A stretch of DNA of 64,000 nt, from contig AFRD01000048.1 of assembly GCA_000222875.2 (NCBI GenBank), positions 54,829-118,828 on the forward strand. Reading direction: 5' to 3'. The position numbers were made by a program, and so were the translations under genes. The DNA comes from Periglandula ipomoeae IasaF13. Lineage: Eukaryota; Ascomycota; Sordariomycetes; Hypocreales; Clavicipitaceae. Below, in pieces: positions 12,271-23,921 of this stretch; within the stretch, counting starts at the first letter, position 1, and each line of letters opens with the position of its first letter. Below the pieces are notes generated by a model. It had not been told where the DNA came from, searched no databases, and saw nothing but the letters and a program-made list of their open reading frames with translations.

Positions 12271-12666
12271 ATGCCTAAGGCTACCAAGCGCGGTGCTAAG
12301 AAGGACGTCAAGGAGAAGAGTGAGTTGAAAATGTTGCAATTGATGTTGTAATCGATTGAGCAATCGCTAACACTCAGCAGAGCGTGGTCCCAAGCGTGGT
12401 CTCTCCGCCTACATGTTCTTCGCCAATGAGCAGCGTGAGAATGTCCGCGCTGAGAACCCCAACATTACCTTCGGTCAGGTTGGTAAGGTTTTGGGTGAGC
12501 GCTGGAAGGCTCTGAACGACAAGCAGCGTGCCCCCTACGAGGCTAAGGCTGCTGCCGACAAGAAGCGATATGAGGATGAGAAGGCCGCTTGGCAGGTGAG
12601 ATTACCTCATCAACCGGACAACGGTATGCTTTAGTTTACTAACTTAACCAGGCCGACTCTGACTAA
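12271..12666 (+). CDS. NHP6: Non-histone chromosomal protein 6 (HMG-box DNA-bending protein)
   Basis: Nhp6 is a small abundant HMGB protein that bends DNA and assists FACT, SWI/SNF and RNA polymerase III transcription. Three exons (12271-12319, 12381-12595, 12652-12666) give 92 residues, the usual family length. A lysine-rich N-terminus (about 1-22) precedes one HMG box (about 23-88). Family residues are visible: the K-R-G-P-K-R-G-L-S-A-Y-M-F-F start, then N-P-N-I-T-F-G-Q-V-G-K, E-R-W-K-A-L, P-Y-E-A-K-A and K-R-Y-E-D-E-K. The last exon codes only four residues (ADSD) before TAA. Codons are strongly C/G-ending, as in highly expressed fungal genes. Confidence 0.95.
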
Positions 12667-14694
12667 ATGAGTAATGGATAGCCGTGGGTTGAGTCGAGAT
12701 TTCTACTGTACTTTAGTCCCGCGCTTTGGCAGACATATTTCCTTTATATCTTGGGCAGGGCGGTGTTGTATGAATGCGCCGGACGGACCGCGCGCGCTTT
12801 TGCTTTTTCGGTGCGGGAATCAAATGGGTTTGGGCCTCGCTTAGTGATGAAGGGCGGCTGGTTCGCCGCATAGATTAATCATGCGTTTTGTTGTGAGCCC
12901 TTAATCATGACCGCTGCGACCAACTACGAGGCAACGCAATGACAAGTCTTGTATGAGTACTACAATATCTGAACCGGATGCTCGCTCTTGTGAATTTTAG
13001 TGAAAGTAGACGCCCTCGTGGGAAAGGGATGAGGGCGGAAACTCTGTTAGGGTGCTTTGCATCGACGAATGCTGTTCTTTTTCCAATACTAGAGTACTGA
13101 ATACCAATATTACTACCAGACCGACACGCTGATGTGGGAGCGGTTCGGTAGGCTTGATTTGTGAATGGCCTCAAGAGGTATCGATGCAAACTACAACGGC
13201 CCGCAACACGAGCCAGAAAAGAAGTATTCACCAGACGTTGCCGCCCGCCACGACGGACAGCGGGTATTATCGTGGCTATCGCACCAAGCCGCCTCCCATT
13301 ATGAACTCCTATTGAACCTACTACCTACCTGGAAGATGGCACCATCAAACATGCAGTCTGCAAGTGCCGGCCCAGTTCTAGCCCGTAGGCCTAACTGTCG
13401 TGCAGCAAGCGCCCGGGTTAGGCTGGGCCTCAAGATGGCCCAGCTGGCCATCGTGGCAGTCTGTGATCTGCTGAGCGCTACGCTTGCATCAGCGGAGCAC
13501 ATCATCTGCAGATGATTGCTCCAGAGAGCCAAAAACCGGTGTAAGCTAGACGGAGCACACCGCTGTGGTCGCCGACGAGTCGTCTCACGATGGTGGTTTC
13601 GCAGCCAAAGAAAAAAACCCAGCTCAATTCATCATTTGATATTAAGCGCCGCACCTTGCTCCGCGGCTATCAGACTCGACGAGCGTCAAGAAAGACAACA
13701 GAGGAACGCAATTGATGCGCGTGATGGAAGGTGGTGATGGGTGGGAAGTAATTGCACGTTGTCTCGCTGCTTGCATGTCTCGTACAGCCCATCAATGGCT
13801 GCGGGTAGCACAGGACGGTGAAGCCATGATGATAAGACGACTGGAGGCAATCGGGCGAGTGAAGGGATCGCGAGCAACGCATTCTGAGCTGGCACCATAC
13901 AACATGTTTCCGCAACGGATTCGCCCAAGCCCAATTGACTGCTGCCAGCACCGAGCCGTGGTGCATCTCGTGGGTGCGCTCGTTGCGTGTGCTTGCAGTG
14001 CGTCTTGTGTCGCCAGTGGAAAAATAAAATAAAATAAAGGAAAATCAATCCAATCGATTACCTCCCCGGCGCCATCGGACACGAACCAGGACGCAAGACC
14101 CAATCTCCTGTGTCCGTTCCCCATGGGTCATGCGGCTCCTTCTTTCCTTCCCCCTCGGACCCAAAGATCATGCAGTAGCATAAGTCGAGGGCGGGACCGT
14201 AAATTAATGTGTGTGTGATACGTCCGGTGCCATGTGTCTCCCAATTTCTTCTTACCGGGCGACGCTTTTTGTGTTTCCTCAGATTCTGCTCCCGCAAAGA
14301 AAGTCAACCATTTCCAGACCTTTCCAATTGCAGATTCTTGTCGAATCTTTCACACGTCTGACCCCAGTTCCCGGCTTGGGAAGCACCATCTGTATTAAAA
14401 CCTCCCTATTGCGCTTTCTCTCCCCATTTGGCACAAATCTGGCGTCACCCCACAAACCGTTCGTCAGTCTATAATAGTCGAGCGGATTATGCCACAAAAC
14501 GGCAATGGGCCAAGTCAGACGCCTCCGGACTGAATACACAGCACCAACCAGATTTCTTTGAATATGGCTTCCTAGATGGGAATGCCATATCAAACCTCCC
14601 CTGAGGGCGAGTTGTCGTGGCCGAGGTGGAAGATCACCAAGTCGGGATTTCGTCAGACAAAATCGTCCTGCAACGAGCCATTCCGCCCTTCGAG
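12667..14694. other. Intergenic region between NHP6 and the next gene
   Basis: About 2 kb without a supportable gene. Frames of 100-140 codons occur on both strands but overlap each other and lack any family resemblance. An AAAAT repeat lies near 14020-14038. The right end must hold the promoter of the gene starting at 14695. Confidence 0.5.
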
Positions 14695-16628
14695 ATGGCA
14701 TTGGCCGGGCCCCCGGACGACATTGCTCTACTAAACGGTTGCTACCTGGAAGCTCAACGCTCAGATGACATATGGCTCAAGCTCGAAGGTCTCCGCGTCG
14801 CCATCAATGAATCCAGCAACTCTGCCCTGGCGGTGACCATATCGCAGATCCGGTCTGGTGCCCGCCTTCTGCGACACCTCGTCGACGTAGCTCAGGTCCA
14901 TCGCGATCGTGTTCAGTTCGTGTTAGACCCATTGAATATTGTATTGCCCTGCTTGAGCCGTTCGCTGCGCGACATCCAAAGCTATTATGATGATCGAACC
15001 CACTCCAAGCAGAATCGCTGGAGGCGCATGTACCACTCCTTGACCAATGAAGCTGGTGGGATGCCGCTGGCCTCTCGGTTTGTACTCTATAATCAATACG
15101 TTTCGCTGTTGCAAAGCATTATCCTCAGGTCAGCCATCTTCTTCCAAATCAAGATTTCATCGGCAATAAGTCTCATTGGTTTTGGTTTGCCCCACGTCTA
15201 GATCTCCAATATGTGACGTCCAATCTATGGAGCGTCTTACACAAGAGATATTTCTTTTGAGAGCAGCCCGGGGATTCGGTAAGTAGAGTATTGTCCTTTC
15301 TTGTCATTGCGCATGCACGACGGGCTGCCATGATGAAAGCTTTCGAAACTGACTTTCGAACCAGACCCGCCTTCACCTGCTCAAGCAAGCCCTCTTCTGT
15401 TGAGGCACACGGGATTCATATATGAGGTAGATCCGGTGGGTCTCTGAATCTTTGAAAACGTAGACGTAGCAGACATTGAACTAAATCCGTTAAAAAACAG
15501 ATTAGTCATTGGGCTGAACATGTCTTCACCAAACCATTACCGTCAAAGACGCCGGTTGGGAACGTGGGACAGTAAGTCCAAGCACCGCTGCCATTTTATA
15601 TATTTCTTCAGTCTAAATGCCCTCTTTAGAACAAAATGCTTTGGTCCGCACAAAGAATTGGGGAAGCACTATATCCCAATGAACTCCAAATTCTTATTTC
15701 GGAAGTAACTCTACCCCTCTTCAATACATGTGTTGTGTTCCAGCATCCCCATGATCTGACTTTTTACGTTAGATGCTTTGACCAAGACCAATTCTCTCTG
15801 ACAGTCTTCAACAACTCGCAAGATAATTGCGCATATCTCCTACTGCGAACAATAAGGGATGACAAATCCTGGTTCTCCCTTCGAGGCGCCCATGAATTGT
15901 GTATGGAGGGAGGAGGCAGCGTCCTCGTGTTAAGGAGATGGAGCAAAGGCGAGAATCGCTCTAAAAAAATGGGCTATGCTCTTCTTTCGCGCATGGGAGG
16001 GTATGTCCATATGTGGTTGAGCATGTTCTCGAGTAGTCACTAACCTTGCCCTGCGCCACCTAGAGCTTGTTCTCATGTACTGCACGTTGCTATCACTCAA
16101 GGCTCGAAACAGCTTGAAACTCGGATTGACCTTTGAGAACAGAATCGCATTGAGGGGAGAGAGGATACTATTCCAAGCGTACGACAAGAAACCCTGATCA
16201 GACACGAGGCCATCTAGTTGACGTTCTTTCCTTGTAGACGAATTCGAGACGATGGCTTCGCGCACGCCCTGCTCGTGTACCAAGAGCAGACTTCGTGCAA
16301 TCTTCGCCTCCACGCAGCTGTCTGGGAGGGCGACCTGTGCCAGTGCCCCGTCTGGGTTGCTTTCGGTAACTTCACGCCTCTGCTATAACACGCAGCCATG
16401 CGTAATTGTCGGACTTAAAGTAACACGTCAATAGTCCCGCGCCGCGTCAACTCCGGAACGTGGCTGAGAAGAGTCTCCCAACATAAAGTCCTCATCGCAG
16501 ATATCCAGCTCTTCATTTTCTGCCGACGGTATCGCGAATACAATCAACGTAGAGGACACAGAGGCGCCTTCCAGATTGACTTCATCAGCGACGAAGGTAT
16601 AATCGCACCTTTCATGACTTCAAAGTGA
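14695..16628 (+). pseudogene. Conserved fungal protein of unknown function, broken by two frame shifts
   Basis: I recognise the layout of a Pezizomycotina-specific hypothetical protein family, but no biochemical role is known to me. Exons as I read them: 14695-15128, 15202-15278, 15365-15435, 15501-15571, 15630-16000, 16064-16178, 16238-16365 and 16435-16628. All junctions keep phase except inside exon 5. There the frame changes at an A4 run (15633-15636, one base too few) and again at an A7 run (15963-15969, one base too many). With both ignored the product is about 485 residues. Segments that mark the family are W-A-E-H-V-F-T-K-P-L near residue 209, then Y-L-L-L-R, W-A-M-L-F-F-R-A-W-E-E, L-K-A-R-N-S, R-L-H-A-A-V-W and a C-terminal F-C-R-R-Y-R-E-Y-N-Q-R-R-G. 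A 39-nt optional in-frame intron (15712-15750) is possible. It converges on the PGM gene. Confidence 0.6.
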
Positions 16629-17128
16629 TACGCGCTCATCGCATAGTCTAGCAGCTTCACGCTTCGAAGAACTATTCTTTCAACCATCTTAACGACGACA
16701 TGACTAATGTTCGATGATGACTTTTCCCAAATATTAATGATAGCATCGACAGCCAGAGCTTGCTTTCAGCGCATTGCGATGGTGTACCGGATTGGAAAAA
16801 TTTGCTTTAGCACCACATGATACCACTTAACGCACCTCACTTCCTGTTTATCCTTGACAAAAGATGCGAGCATAGATTGCGTTTCACTCTCAGCTCAACG
16901 TTTACTATTTGACGATCAGCCTACGACATGGAGAAGGGTTACAAAGGATCAGAAATGAACCTCGGATTATACGTTTTTAAATTTATAAATCGCTAGAATG
17001 CCAACCATAATCTCCTTCACATATCTTGCACTACGCCTGTGTGCTTATTTTCATTTTTTATGAAGACGCAATATGCAGCCACAGTCAGTCAAATGTCCGG
17101 ATCCATCGATTTCTGCACCTATGGCTAT
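16629..17128. other. Convergent intergenic region
   Basis: Some 500 nt between the stops of two converging genes. It should hold both 3'UTRs. No open frame or structured element stands out. Confidence 0.5.
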
Positions 17129-19128
17129 TTAAGTCTTGACATCCGGCTCGTCACGGCCAACGTGCTCCTTGAACTTGAGCAGCTCAGTCGCAAACTTGAC
17201 CTCGGCCTTGAGGAAGTCCTGTGCATCCAAGTCGTACGTCGAGGGGTCGCTGCTGTGCTGCTCGATGTACAGACGGATGGTGGCGCCAGAAGAACCGGTG
17301 CCGGAAAGACGGACGACGATGCGGCTTCTGGATGAGAAGCATGCGAACAGGCCCTGGTTGGAAGAGACAGAGCCGTCAAGGTCGGTGTATGAGAAATTGC
17401 CGGCCCTGGTCACCGTGCGCTCTGGATGGTGTAATCGTTAGTACTGGAAAATGAACGAACCTGTCGACAACGTAAATCAGGAAATCCTACCTCCAATCTT
17501 GCTGCCCACAAAGTTGGGATCAGCAACAAGGTTCTTCAATTCCCCGACGACCTTGTTCGCGCCGTCAGAGTCTACGTCCTCGTAGTCGTAGCGAGTGAAG
17601 AAGGTACGTCCGTACTGGGTCCAGAAGTCCTTCTGGATCTGCTTAATAGAGGGCGTGACGCCGGGATTCTGAACGCCGATGCCGGCAATGATGTTGAGCC
17701 ATGCGATGACAGCCCAGAGGCCATCTTTTTCACGAATGTGGTCGCTTCCGGTGCCGAAACTCTCCTCTCCGCAGATGGATAGCTTCTTGGCGTCGAAGAG
17801 GGCGCAGAAGAACTTCCAGCCGGTGGGGACTTCGTAGCAGTCTAGCTTCTGGGCCTTGGCGACGAGGTCGACGGCGCCAGAGGTAGGCATGGATCGAGCG
17901 AGGCCGTTTACGCCGTTCTTTTGGAAGTAGGGGATGAGCTTGGCGTGGTGGGCGATAATGGCGAGGGAGTCACCGGGAGAGACGAAGGCGTTGGCGCCGT
18001 AGATCATGTTTCGGTCGCCGTCTCCGTCGGAGGCAGCTCCGAAGGGAATGTTGTGCTTGTCCACAACCTCGACGAGGGAGTGGGCGTATGTCAGGTTGGG
18101 ATCGGGGTGGCCGCCGTTGAAGTCTGGGCTGGGCACAGAGTTTTGCGTGGCTCCAGTGAGCCCGAGCTCCTTCTCAAAGATGGCCTTTCCATAGGGTCCA
18201 GTGACACCGTGAAGACCATCAAAGAGGACCTTGAAGTCGGATTGGGTGCTGAAAAACTTCTTGATCAGGTCAAAGTCGAAGATGTCCTTGAGCATGGCGA
18301 CATAATCGGCGGTGCTATCGATGACCTCGACCTCGAGAGAGCCATAGGTCTTGGAACCGATGGTGGAGATGTCAATGTCGGGAATGGAAGCAAGTTTGTA
18401 AGATGTGAGGGTCTTGGAGGTCTCGTAGATCTTGTTGGTCACGGACTCAGGGGCGGGGCCGCCGTTGGCCAGGTTGTATTTGATGCCAAAGTCGTTCTTG
18501 GGACCTGCAAAATGGTAATTATAAACCAATTAGCGCTGTGATCTTCTCAAATACATGCAATTGGGTGGCCAGATTCAAAACTCATGCCGTACCGCCTGGG
18601 TTGTGGCTGGCGGTGAGCAAGATACCGCCAGTCGCATTTTGCAATCGAATAACATGACTGGCCGCGGGGGTAGAGAGAATGCCGTTTTGGCCAATGAGTA
18701 GCTTCTTGACGCCGTACGCAGCACTGATCTTGGCAATCAATTGAATGACCTCGAGGTTCCAGAATCGGCCATCACCACCGATGACGAGGAATGATCCTAC
18801 AATGGGGGATATGTCAGTAGACTTTTCTGAAAAAAGCGTAGAATGCAGCGCGATGTTGGCAGCAGAGCATCATCGAGAACAGGTCATACCTTCAACACCC
18901 TCGGGGATGGACAACAAAATGCTCGTGACAAAAGACTCGCTGTAATGAGGCTGCTGAAAAACAGTCACCTTCTTGCGAAGGCCCGAACTAGATCACTAGC
19001 GTCAGCTCGGCTCAGTGAGAGGTGATGTGGTTTTGAGCTTCAACCATGGAGCACCTCATGGCGGGGCTCACTTACGTGCCGGGTTTCTGGTCCTGGAAAG
19101 GCTTGAGCTCGACAGTCTTGACGTCCAT
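17129..19128 (-). CDS. PGM2: Phosphoglucomutase
   Basis: It interconverts glucose-1-phosphate and glucose-6-phosphate in the cytosol, feeding UDP-glucose, glycogen, trehalose and cell-wall glucan synthesis. Minus-strand exons 19076-19128, 18890-18987, 18593-18796, 17491-18504 and 17129-17421 join in frame to 553 residues, the length expected of eukaryotic PGM. Visible sites: the catalytic phosphoserine loop TASHNPGG (112-119, serine 114), the magnesium loop DGDGDR (278-283), the sugar-binding GEESFG (364-369) and the C-terminal phosphate loop RLSGTGSSGATIRLY. The first exon codes only MDVKTVELKPFQDQKPG plus two bases. The gene is undamaged. The symbol follows yeast usage. Confidence 0.97.
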
Positions 19129-19779
19129 GGTGCCTTTTTACCGTGAAAATAAATGGAGATGGAAAATTGGCCCTCGGGTTCCAGAGGGAAAGGGTAAGTA
19201 TATTGAGATACAAACAGCGAGGGAAAGGAAGAGAGCTTCTTGTTGGGAGGCGAAATGAGAGGAGGGGGAGCTCTTTGAGCTAGGTTGACGTAGTGGGGGG
19301 GAATTTGTGATAACATCAATCTTGGAGGGGCAATCAGATATTCGCACTGTATAAAGCGGGTGATACGCCAAAGATTGTACAGTGTGCTCCTTCCCCGGCC
19401 ACTCCACCGACTATGCAGGTCGAGCCATTTTGGCCAGGTTTGTGGTTGATGGATGGTCCAATCTGCAGCCACGGCACGGCAACGAGCTTCTCAGAGTGGC
19501 GGTGGCAACCTGATTTCCTAATGTTTGGGACTCGAATCGGGATTATGACGCTGCGTTTGCCTCATTGCACGTTTGACGACCCTGAAGCAGCTCCTCCTCA
19601 ACGTACGCTTGTCTTTTTGTCTAAGCTGATTGCGCGAATGTTGCAAAGTGACCTCTACTAAGAGAAGAGTTCACAATGTGCCGTTGGCAGCAATGAGCAC
19701 CCATTGTTTGTTACATACGAATGCTATAAATCAACTTCAGAGCCCGAGATGAACAATTGCATCACACAACCTGCTGCAA
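19129..19779. promoter_or_regulatory. PGM promoter and oligoribonuclease 3' region
   Basis: About 650 nt upstream of PGM on the minus strand, reaching the stop codon of the next minus-strand gene. A GA-rich tract on the plus strand (CT-rich on the transcribed strand) lies at about 19187-19265, just upstream of the PGM start, as in other strong fungal promoters. Confidence 0.45.
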
Positions 19780-20557
19780 CTAGGTACGTCGAAAAATCGC
19801 GTCACGATAGTACCTAGCCTCCTCGATACTCTCGCGAATATCATCGCGGGCCAAGTGCCTACCCTTCTTCATGGGCACTGTCATCATCACCTCAGGAGCA
19901 GCCCACCGCTTGCCAGCCTCCTTAATGGCGCTGATGTCCAAGATGCGGTAATGTAGGTGATCAATGACCTTGTCATACGGTGCTTTTCTCAAGAACGCTC
20001 GATCAGCGTGCACACTGTTTCCAGCCAGCAAAGCTCTCCGTTTGTCAGGAATGAACTTGGTGATGTATTTGTATAAACCTTCAGCAGCTTGCTCAGGCGT
20101 GGTTGTTGATGCAAGTACTGAGGCCGTCAAGCCAGAGTTGCCGTGTGTTCGCGTGCACCATTCATCCATCTGATCCAGACGGTCTTTGGGGTAGTGAATG
20201 ACAGCATGATACCCTTCTTGGTCTATCACATCCAGATTGCCCGTGGTCAAGATGCAGTAAATTTCGATAATGACCTCAGTGTCCGGGTTGAGTCCAGTCA
20301 TCTATCATGACCAGAAGTGTAAGTAAGCGGGTCTGCTGGACTAGCAGGTCATCATGACCGTGAGAAATTGAACTGTGGTCTGGTGGCAGGACTACATTCA
20401 CTAGGTACAGATAAAGTCCAAGACCCAATGAAGTTGTGGTTTAGACCTCTCGCTGGCCGACGAAACGTACCTCGCAATCGATCCAGACAAGGGGATCGTC
20501 AGTTAGACTCGCGGGCGGCGAGGCCTTGTCGGCGACCACGGTCGTTCGGTCAGCCAT
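19780..20557 (-). CDS. REX2: Oligoribonuclease, DEDD 3'-5' exonuclease (Rex2/Orn)
   Basis: It degrades 2-5 nt RNA fragments to mononucleotides; in yeast the enzyme acts mainly in mitochondria. Two exons (20471-20557 and 19780-20301) give 202 residues. The intron splits the signature D-C-E from M-T-G-L, so that VWIDCEMTGL (24-33) supplies the first two acidic ligands (D27, E29). Further DEDDh elements are L-L-A-G-N-S-V-H-A-D-R, Y-R-I-L-D-I-S and H-L-A-R-D-D-I-R-E-S. I chose the ATG at 20557. The frame is open further upstream with arginine-rich, hydrophobic codons, but has no ATG there. Thus I cannot say whether a mitochondrial presequence exists. Confidence 0.93.
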
Positions 20558-21956
20558 ATCGTACAGGCACTGTACGCAAGATGTGTGACGCCAGAGATGA
20601 CAACGTGAGACCCTGGATTGTGAGAAAAATATGGTTACATCCGCTGCCGATTGGAACAGACGCCTAACTACAGCCGCAACAAGGTTAAAAAAAGGCCAGT
20701 AGTCCAATGACTATGAAGGGGGGTCCATGATGTGGGGTCATATTAACCTTTCAAAACTTATGCTTTGACATTAGCAAATCGTCCTTTTGATGGAAGTTTC
20801 ATTTAACCGGAAAAATGTCACGTCTGGAAATGGCAGCTCAGCCAGATTGATGTGTCAAAAAGATCCACTTCTCGATGGGGTTGTCATGAACTGTTCTTCA
20901 TCTGGACGGGACTTTGGAAGGATTGGCATGCGGTGAGCCAAGAGTGGATGCAGGTGTCGTATGGCTTTTCTTCAAGAAACACGACTAAATATTACCATCT
21001 GAACGAATCCGAAAGAATATTTGAAGCCTTATCCTTGCAGCAAAAGGTCACCAAGTCTCCGTTATGCGTGCATATCGCTGACCAATCCTCGTCATGCCAG
21101 TGCTTCGTCCCAAGCTGCCAGCCGTTATGGACACTATGCTCAACGTTTGTGCTTGAGCCTGATTAGATCCACAGCCAAAGAACCACCTGCAGCACGATAA
21201 GAGCAGAGACGGCCGATAGTTACAATGGAAGAGGAAAATAAAATTTCCTATTGAGGAAATGGCCCCCGACTCTATGAATATTGGGAAGCAGCTCCAAAGT
21301 GCTCCCCACACGCCACAGGGGATCAATAAGAATGATTTCCAGCAAGGGTCGTGGTGTTGCTGGAAATCGATGGAGAGAGCCAAGTCGTCTGCAGCCGGAC
21401 AGCCAGGGTGCGCTGCTCGCCTCATTGTGCAGGTGCTGGGGGCGGATGTCAGACCCGGGGAGCGCCATCTGATAGCGCTGAAACGTTGCGTGGGGAGCCG
21501 TCTAGTGGCTCTGGAGGTGGATGATTCTCAATACCGGCGATGTGATTGGCGCCCACGGCCATGCCTCGCACCTCGTCGCCGTTGATTCGTGCATCTTCCC
21601 TGTTCGGGAAGCTCCTGCCTCTCGACATCGTCAACCTCTGTCCACCTGGCTGGACTTAACCTGCAACCTGTTGTTCCATGAGCCCGATATGTCCGTTGCC
21701 GGAGGCGTCATAACGCTCCGTTTATCCTTCTCATTGGCAAATCTTCAGTGAATACCCTGCTGCCTGATCTGTAGGCTCTGGTTAGATATCATCACGATTT
21801 CCCCTCCATCAATCCTGTTCCACTCTTGAGTTTGTAGCCCATCAGCTTCCCAATCACACGGGAAGCATCTGAACTGCGCCAGCACATTATACAAATCCCA
21901 ACTCAAAGAGGTCCTCGAACAGTCTCACCAGGCCAAAGATCCCTTCAACCGTCATC
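20558..21956. other. Intergenic region between divergent genes
   Basis: About 1.4 kb separates the oligoribonuclease start (-) from the oxidoreductase start (+). It should contain both promoters. No frame in it looks coding, and I found no repeats beyond short runs. Confidence 0.45.
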
Positions 21957-23524
21957 ATGGCAGGCGTTGTCGATTCAGAACTCGCCAACAAGACTACCAA
22001 GTCTCTCGAGCGGCCTGAGATGTCAGAAACCCCCCCCGCTTCATCATCATCGGCGCCGGCTCCCGTGGGCAAGCATATGCCAATGCCATAGAGAAAGTGT
22101 GCAACGGAGTTGTGAGTGCCGTATGCGAGCCTCTGAAATTCAGACGAGAGACGCTGGGCCGAAAGTACATCTGGGGCGATGATGGACCTAAAGAAGGGCA
22201 GTCGTTCACTACTTGGACCGAGTTCGTCGACTACGAAAAGACAAGACGTCAACGGGCTGCTTCTGGCGAGGCTGGAGTGCCTGAGGGCGTTGACGGTGCC
22301 TTTGTTTGTGTTTTGGACGACATGCACAGAGAAGTCGTCATTGCCCTCGCAGGCTTAGATCTCCATATCATGTGTGAAAAGCCGCTTGCCACCAACATGG
22401 ATGACTGTCTCGCCATGTACAAGGCTGTCAAGCCTCTCAAGGGTTCCAAAATTTTCTCCATTGGACACGTACTCAGATATAGCCCTCACAATCTGCTTCT
22501 ACGGAAACTACTCGTCGACGACAGAGTTATCGGCGACATCAACAGTGTCGTCCACACCGAGCCTGTTGGTTGGTGGCACTTTGCCCACTCCTTCGTCAGA
22601 GGCAACTGGAGAAACGACAAGACTTCCGTTTCGTCCCTGCTCACCAAGAGCTGTCATGATATCGATCTGCTCCTGTGGCTGGTGTCAGCGCCGGCACGGG
22701 CTGGTCAAGGCGAAGCACATCTCCCCGACTACATCACCTCCACTGGTGGGGTACAGTACTTCAAGAAGAGTCGAAAACCTGCGGCAGCTGGAAATGCCAC
22801 CAACTGTATGAAGTGCCCATTGGGCGACTCGGGGTGCAAGTTCTCAGCCAAAAATATTTACATGGGTGATCGCGTTGGCCTGGCTCGTGGCAACACCAAG
22901 TGGCCAGTTGACATCGTGGTTCATGACATCGAAGACTACAAGACTGATGAAGAGCGCCGCGAGGTGCTAGGTAAAGCCCTCAGCCAGGATTGGGATGAAA
23001 CCACACCAAAGGAAGAGGTCAGCAAGCGCCAGTGGTATGGTCACTGTGTATACGAAACGGACAACAATGTCTGCGATGAGCAGTTTGTCACAATTACATG
23101 GCCCGAGAGTGTCCGGCCCGCTAAGCGAGTCACATTCCACATGTCTGCCCAGACCAAGAGACAATACGAGCGTGTCAGTCAATTCTACGGTGAGCACGGC
23201 GAGATCTATGCCGACTCGAGAAAGATCACTGTCGAAGATTTCAGGACCGGCGAGAGCAAGACATACGAGCCCACAACGACAGATCTCGGTCACGGAGGCG
23301 GTGATACCGGCTTGGCTCAGCAGTTTGTCCTAGCCTGCGACAAGGTCAAGAACCACAAGTGGGACGGAGAGAAGGCTCAGAATGAGTTTGTGGGTTGCAC
23401 TCTGGAAGAAGTTATTCGCAGCCATGCTCTTGTATTCGCCGCAGAGGATGCTCGCGTGAACAAGAAGGTTGTTGATTGGCAGCAATGGTGGAATGAGCAT
23501 GTGACGAGCGTCGTGGGTGCTTAA
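21957..23524 (+). pseudogene. Gfo/Idh/MocA-family NAD(P)-dependent oxidoreductase with a frameshift near the start
   Basis: The family oxidises or reduces sugars, inositols and related polyols with NAD(P). The ATG at 21957 opens a frame that reaches a C8 run (22030-22037). With eight Cs translation ends at a TAG about 75 nt later. With nine it would continue through RFIIIGAGSRGQAYANAI, a perfect Rossmann dinucleotide loop, and stay open to TAA at 23522-23524 (522 residues, no intron). Downstream, C-E-K-P-L-A-T-N-M-D-D holds the conserved lysine of the EKP motif. The C-terminal half is the alpha/beta substrate domain, with a short cysteine-bearing insert (about 281-292). Fungal copies are often annotated as StrI-like; the substrate is unknown. 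It may be a slippage mutant, an assembly error or a true pseudogene. Confidence 0.75.
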
Positions 23525-23921
23525 GTTGTGGTACTGAAGATGATGATATTAAAGGAATTGGGTTTAAAACAGTATGTAATGAAACTAATAAACTTCTTAT
23601 TGGGAATCATCGTTTCCATTCGACATATATGAGAATTGCCTTCGATTTCTTGTCAACCTTGCACGAGTGATGAGGACACCAACGCTGTGAGAAGCGAGTC
23701 CAAGGCCCTTATCTGCAGTGACAAAAGGTAAAATAATCGGGATTTATACAACAATGCGTGAGCCATCAAGCATACTTTCATGTTGTCTTCTATCTCTCCT
23801 TGGACAGTTCATGTCAGGTAAAGTACATCATTGATTACCAAGAATCATCTTCTCAACCAATCATGAATGCAAAGTTCCCTGGTCAGCCATATCTTCATTG
23901 CCAGTCCGACACGCACACATA
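23525..23921. other. Convergent intergenic region
   Basis: About 400 nt between the oxidoreductase stop and the end of the open tail of the next minus-strand gene. AT-rich and without a recognisable element; presumably 3'UTRs. Confidence 0.45.

Noticed and set aside
17921..18541. A 206-codon plus-strand frame
   Set aside because: Exactly antisense to the conserved phosphoglucomutase exon; a shadow frame from biased codon use.
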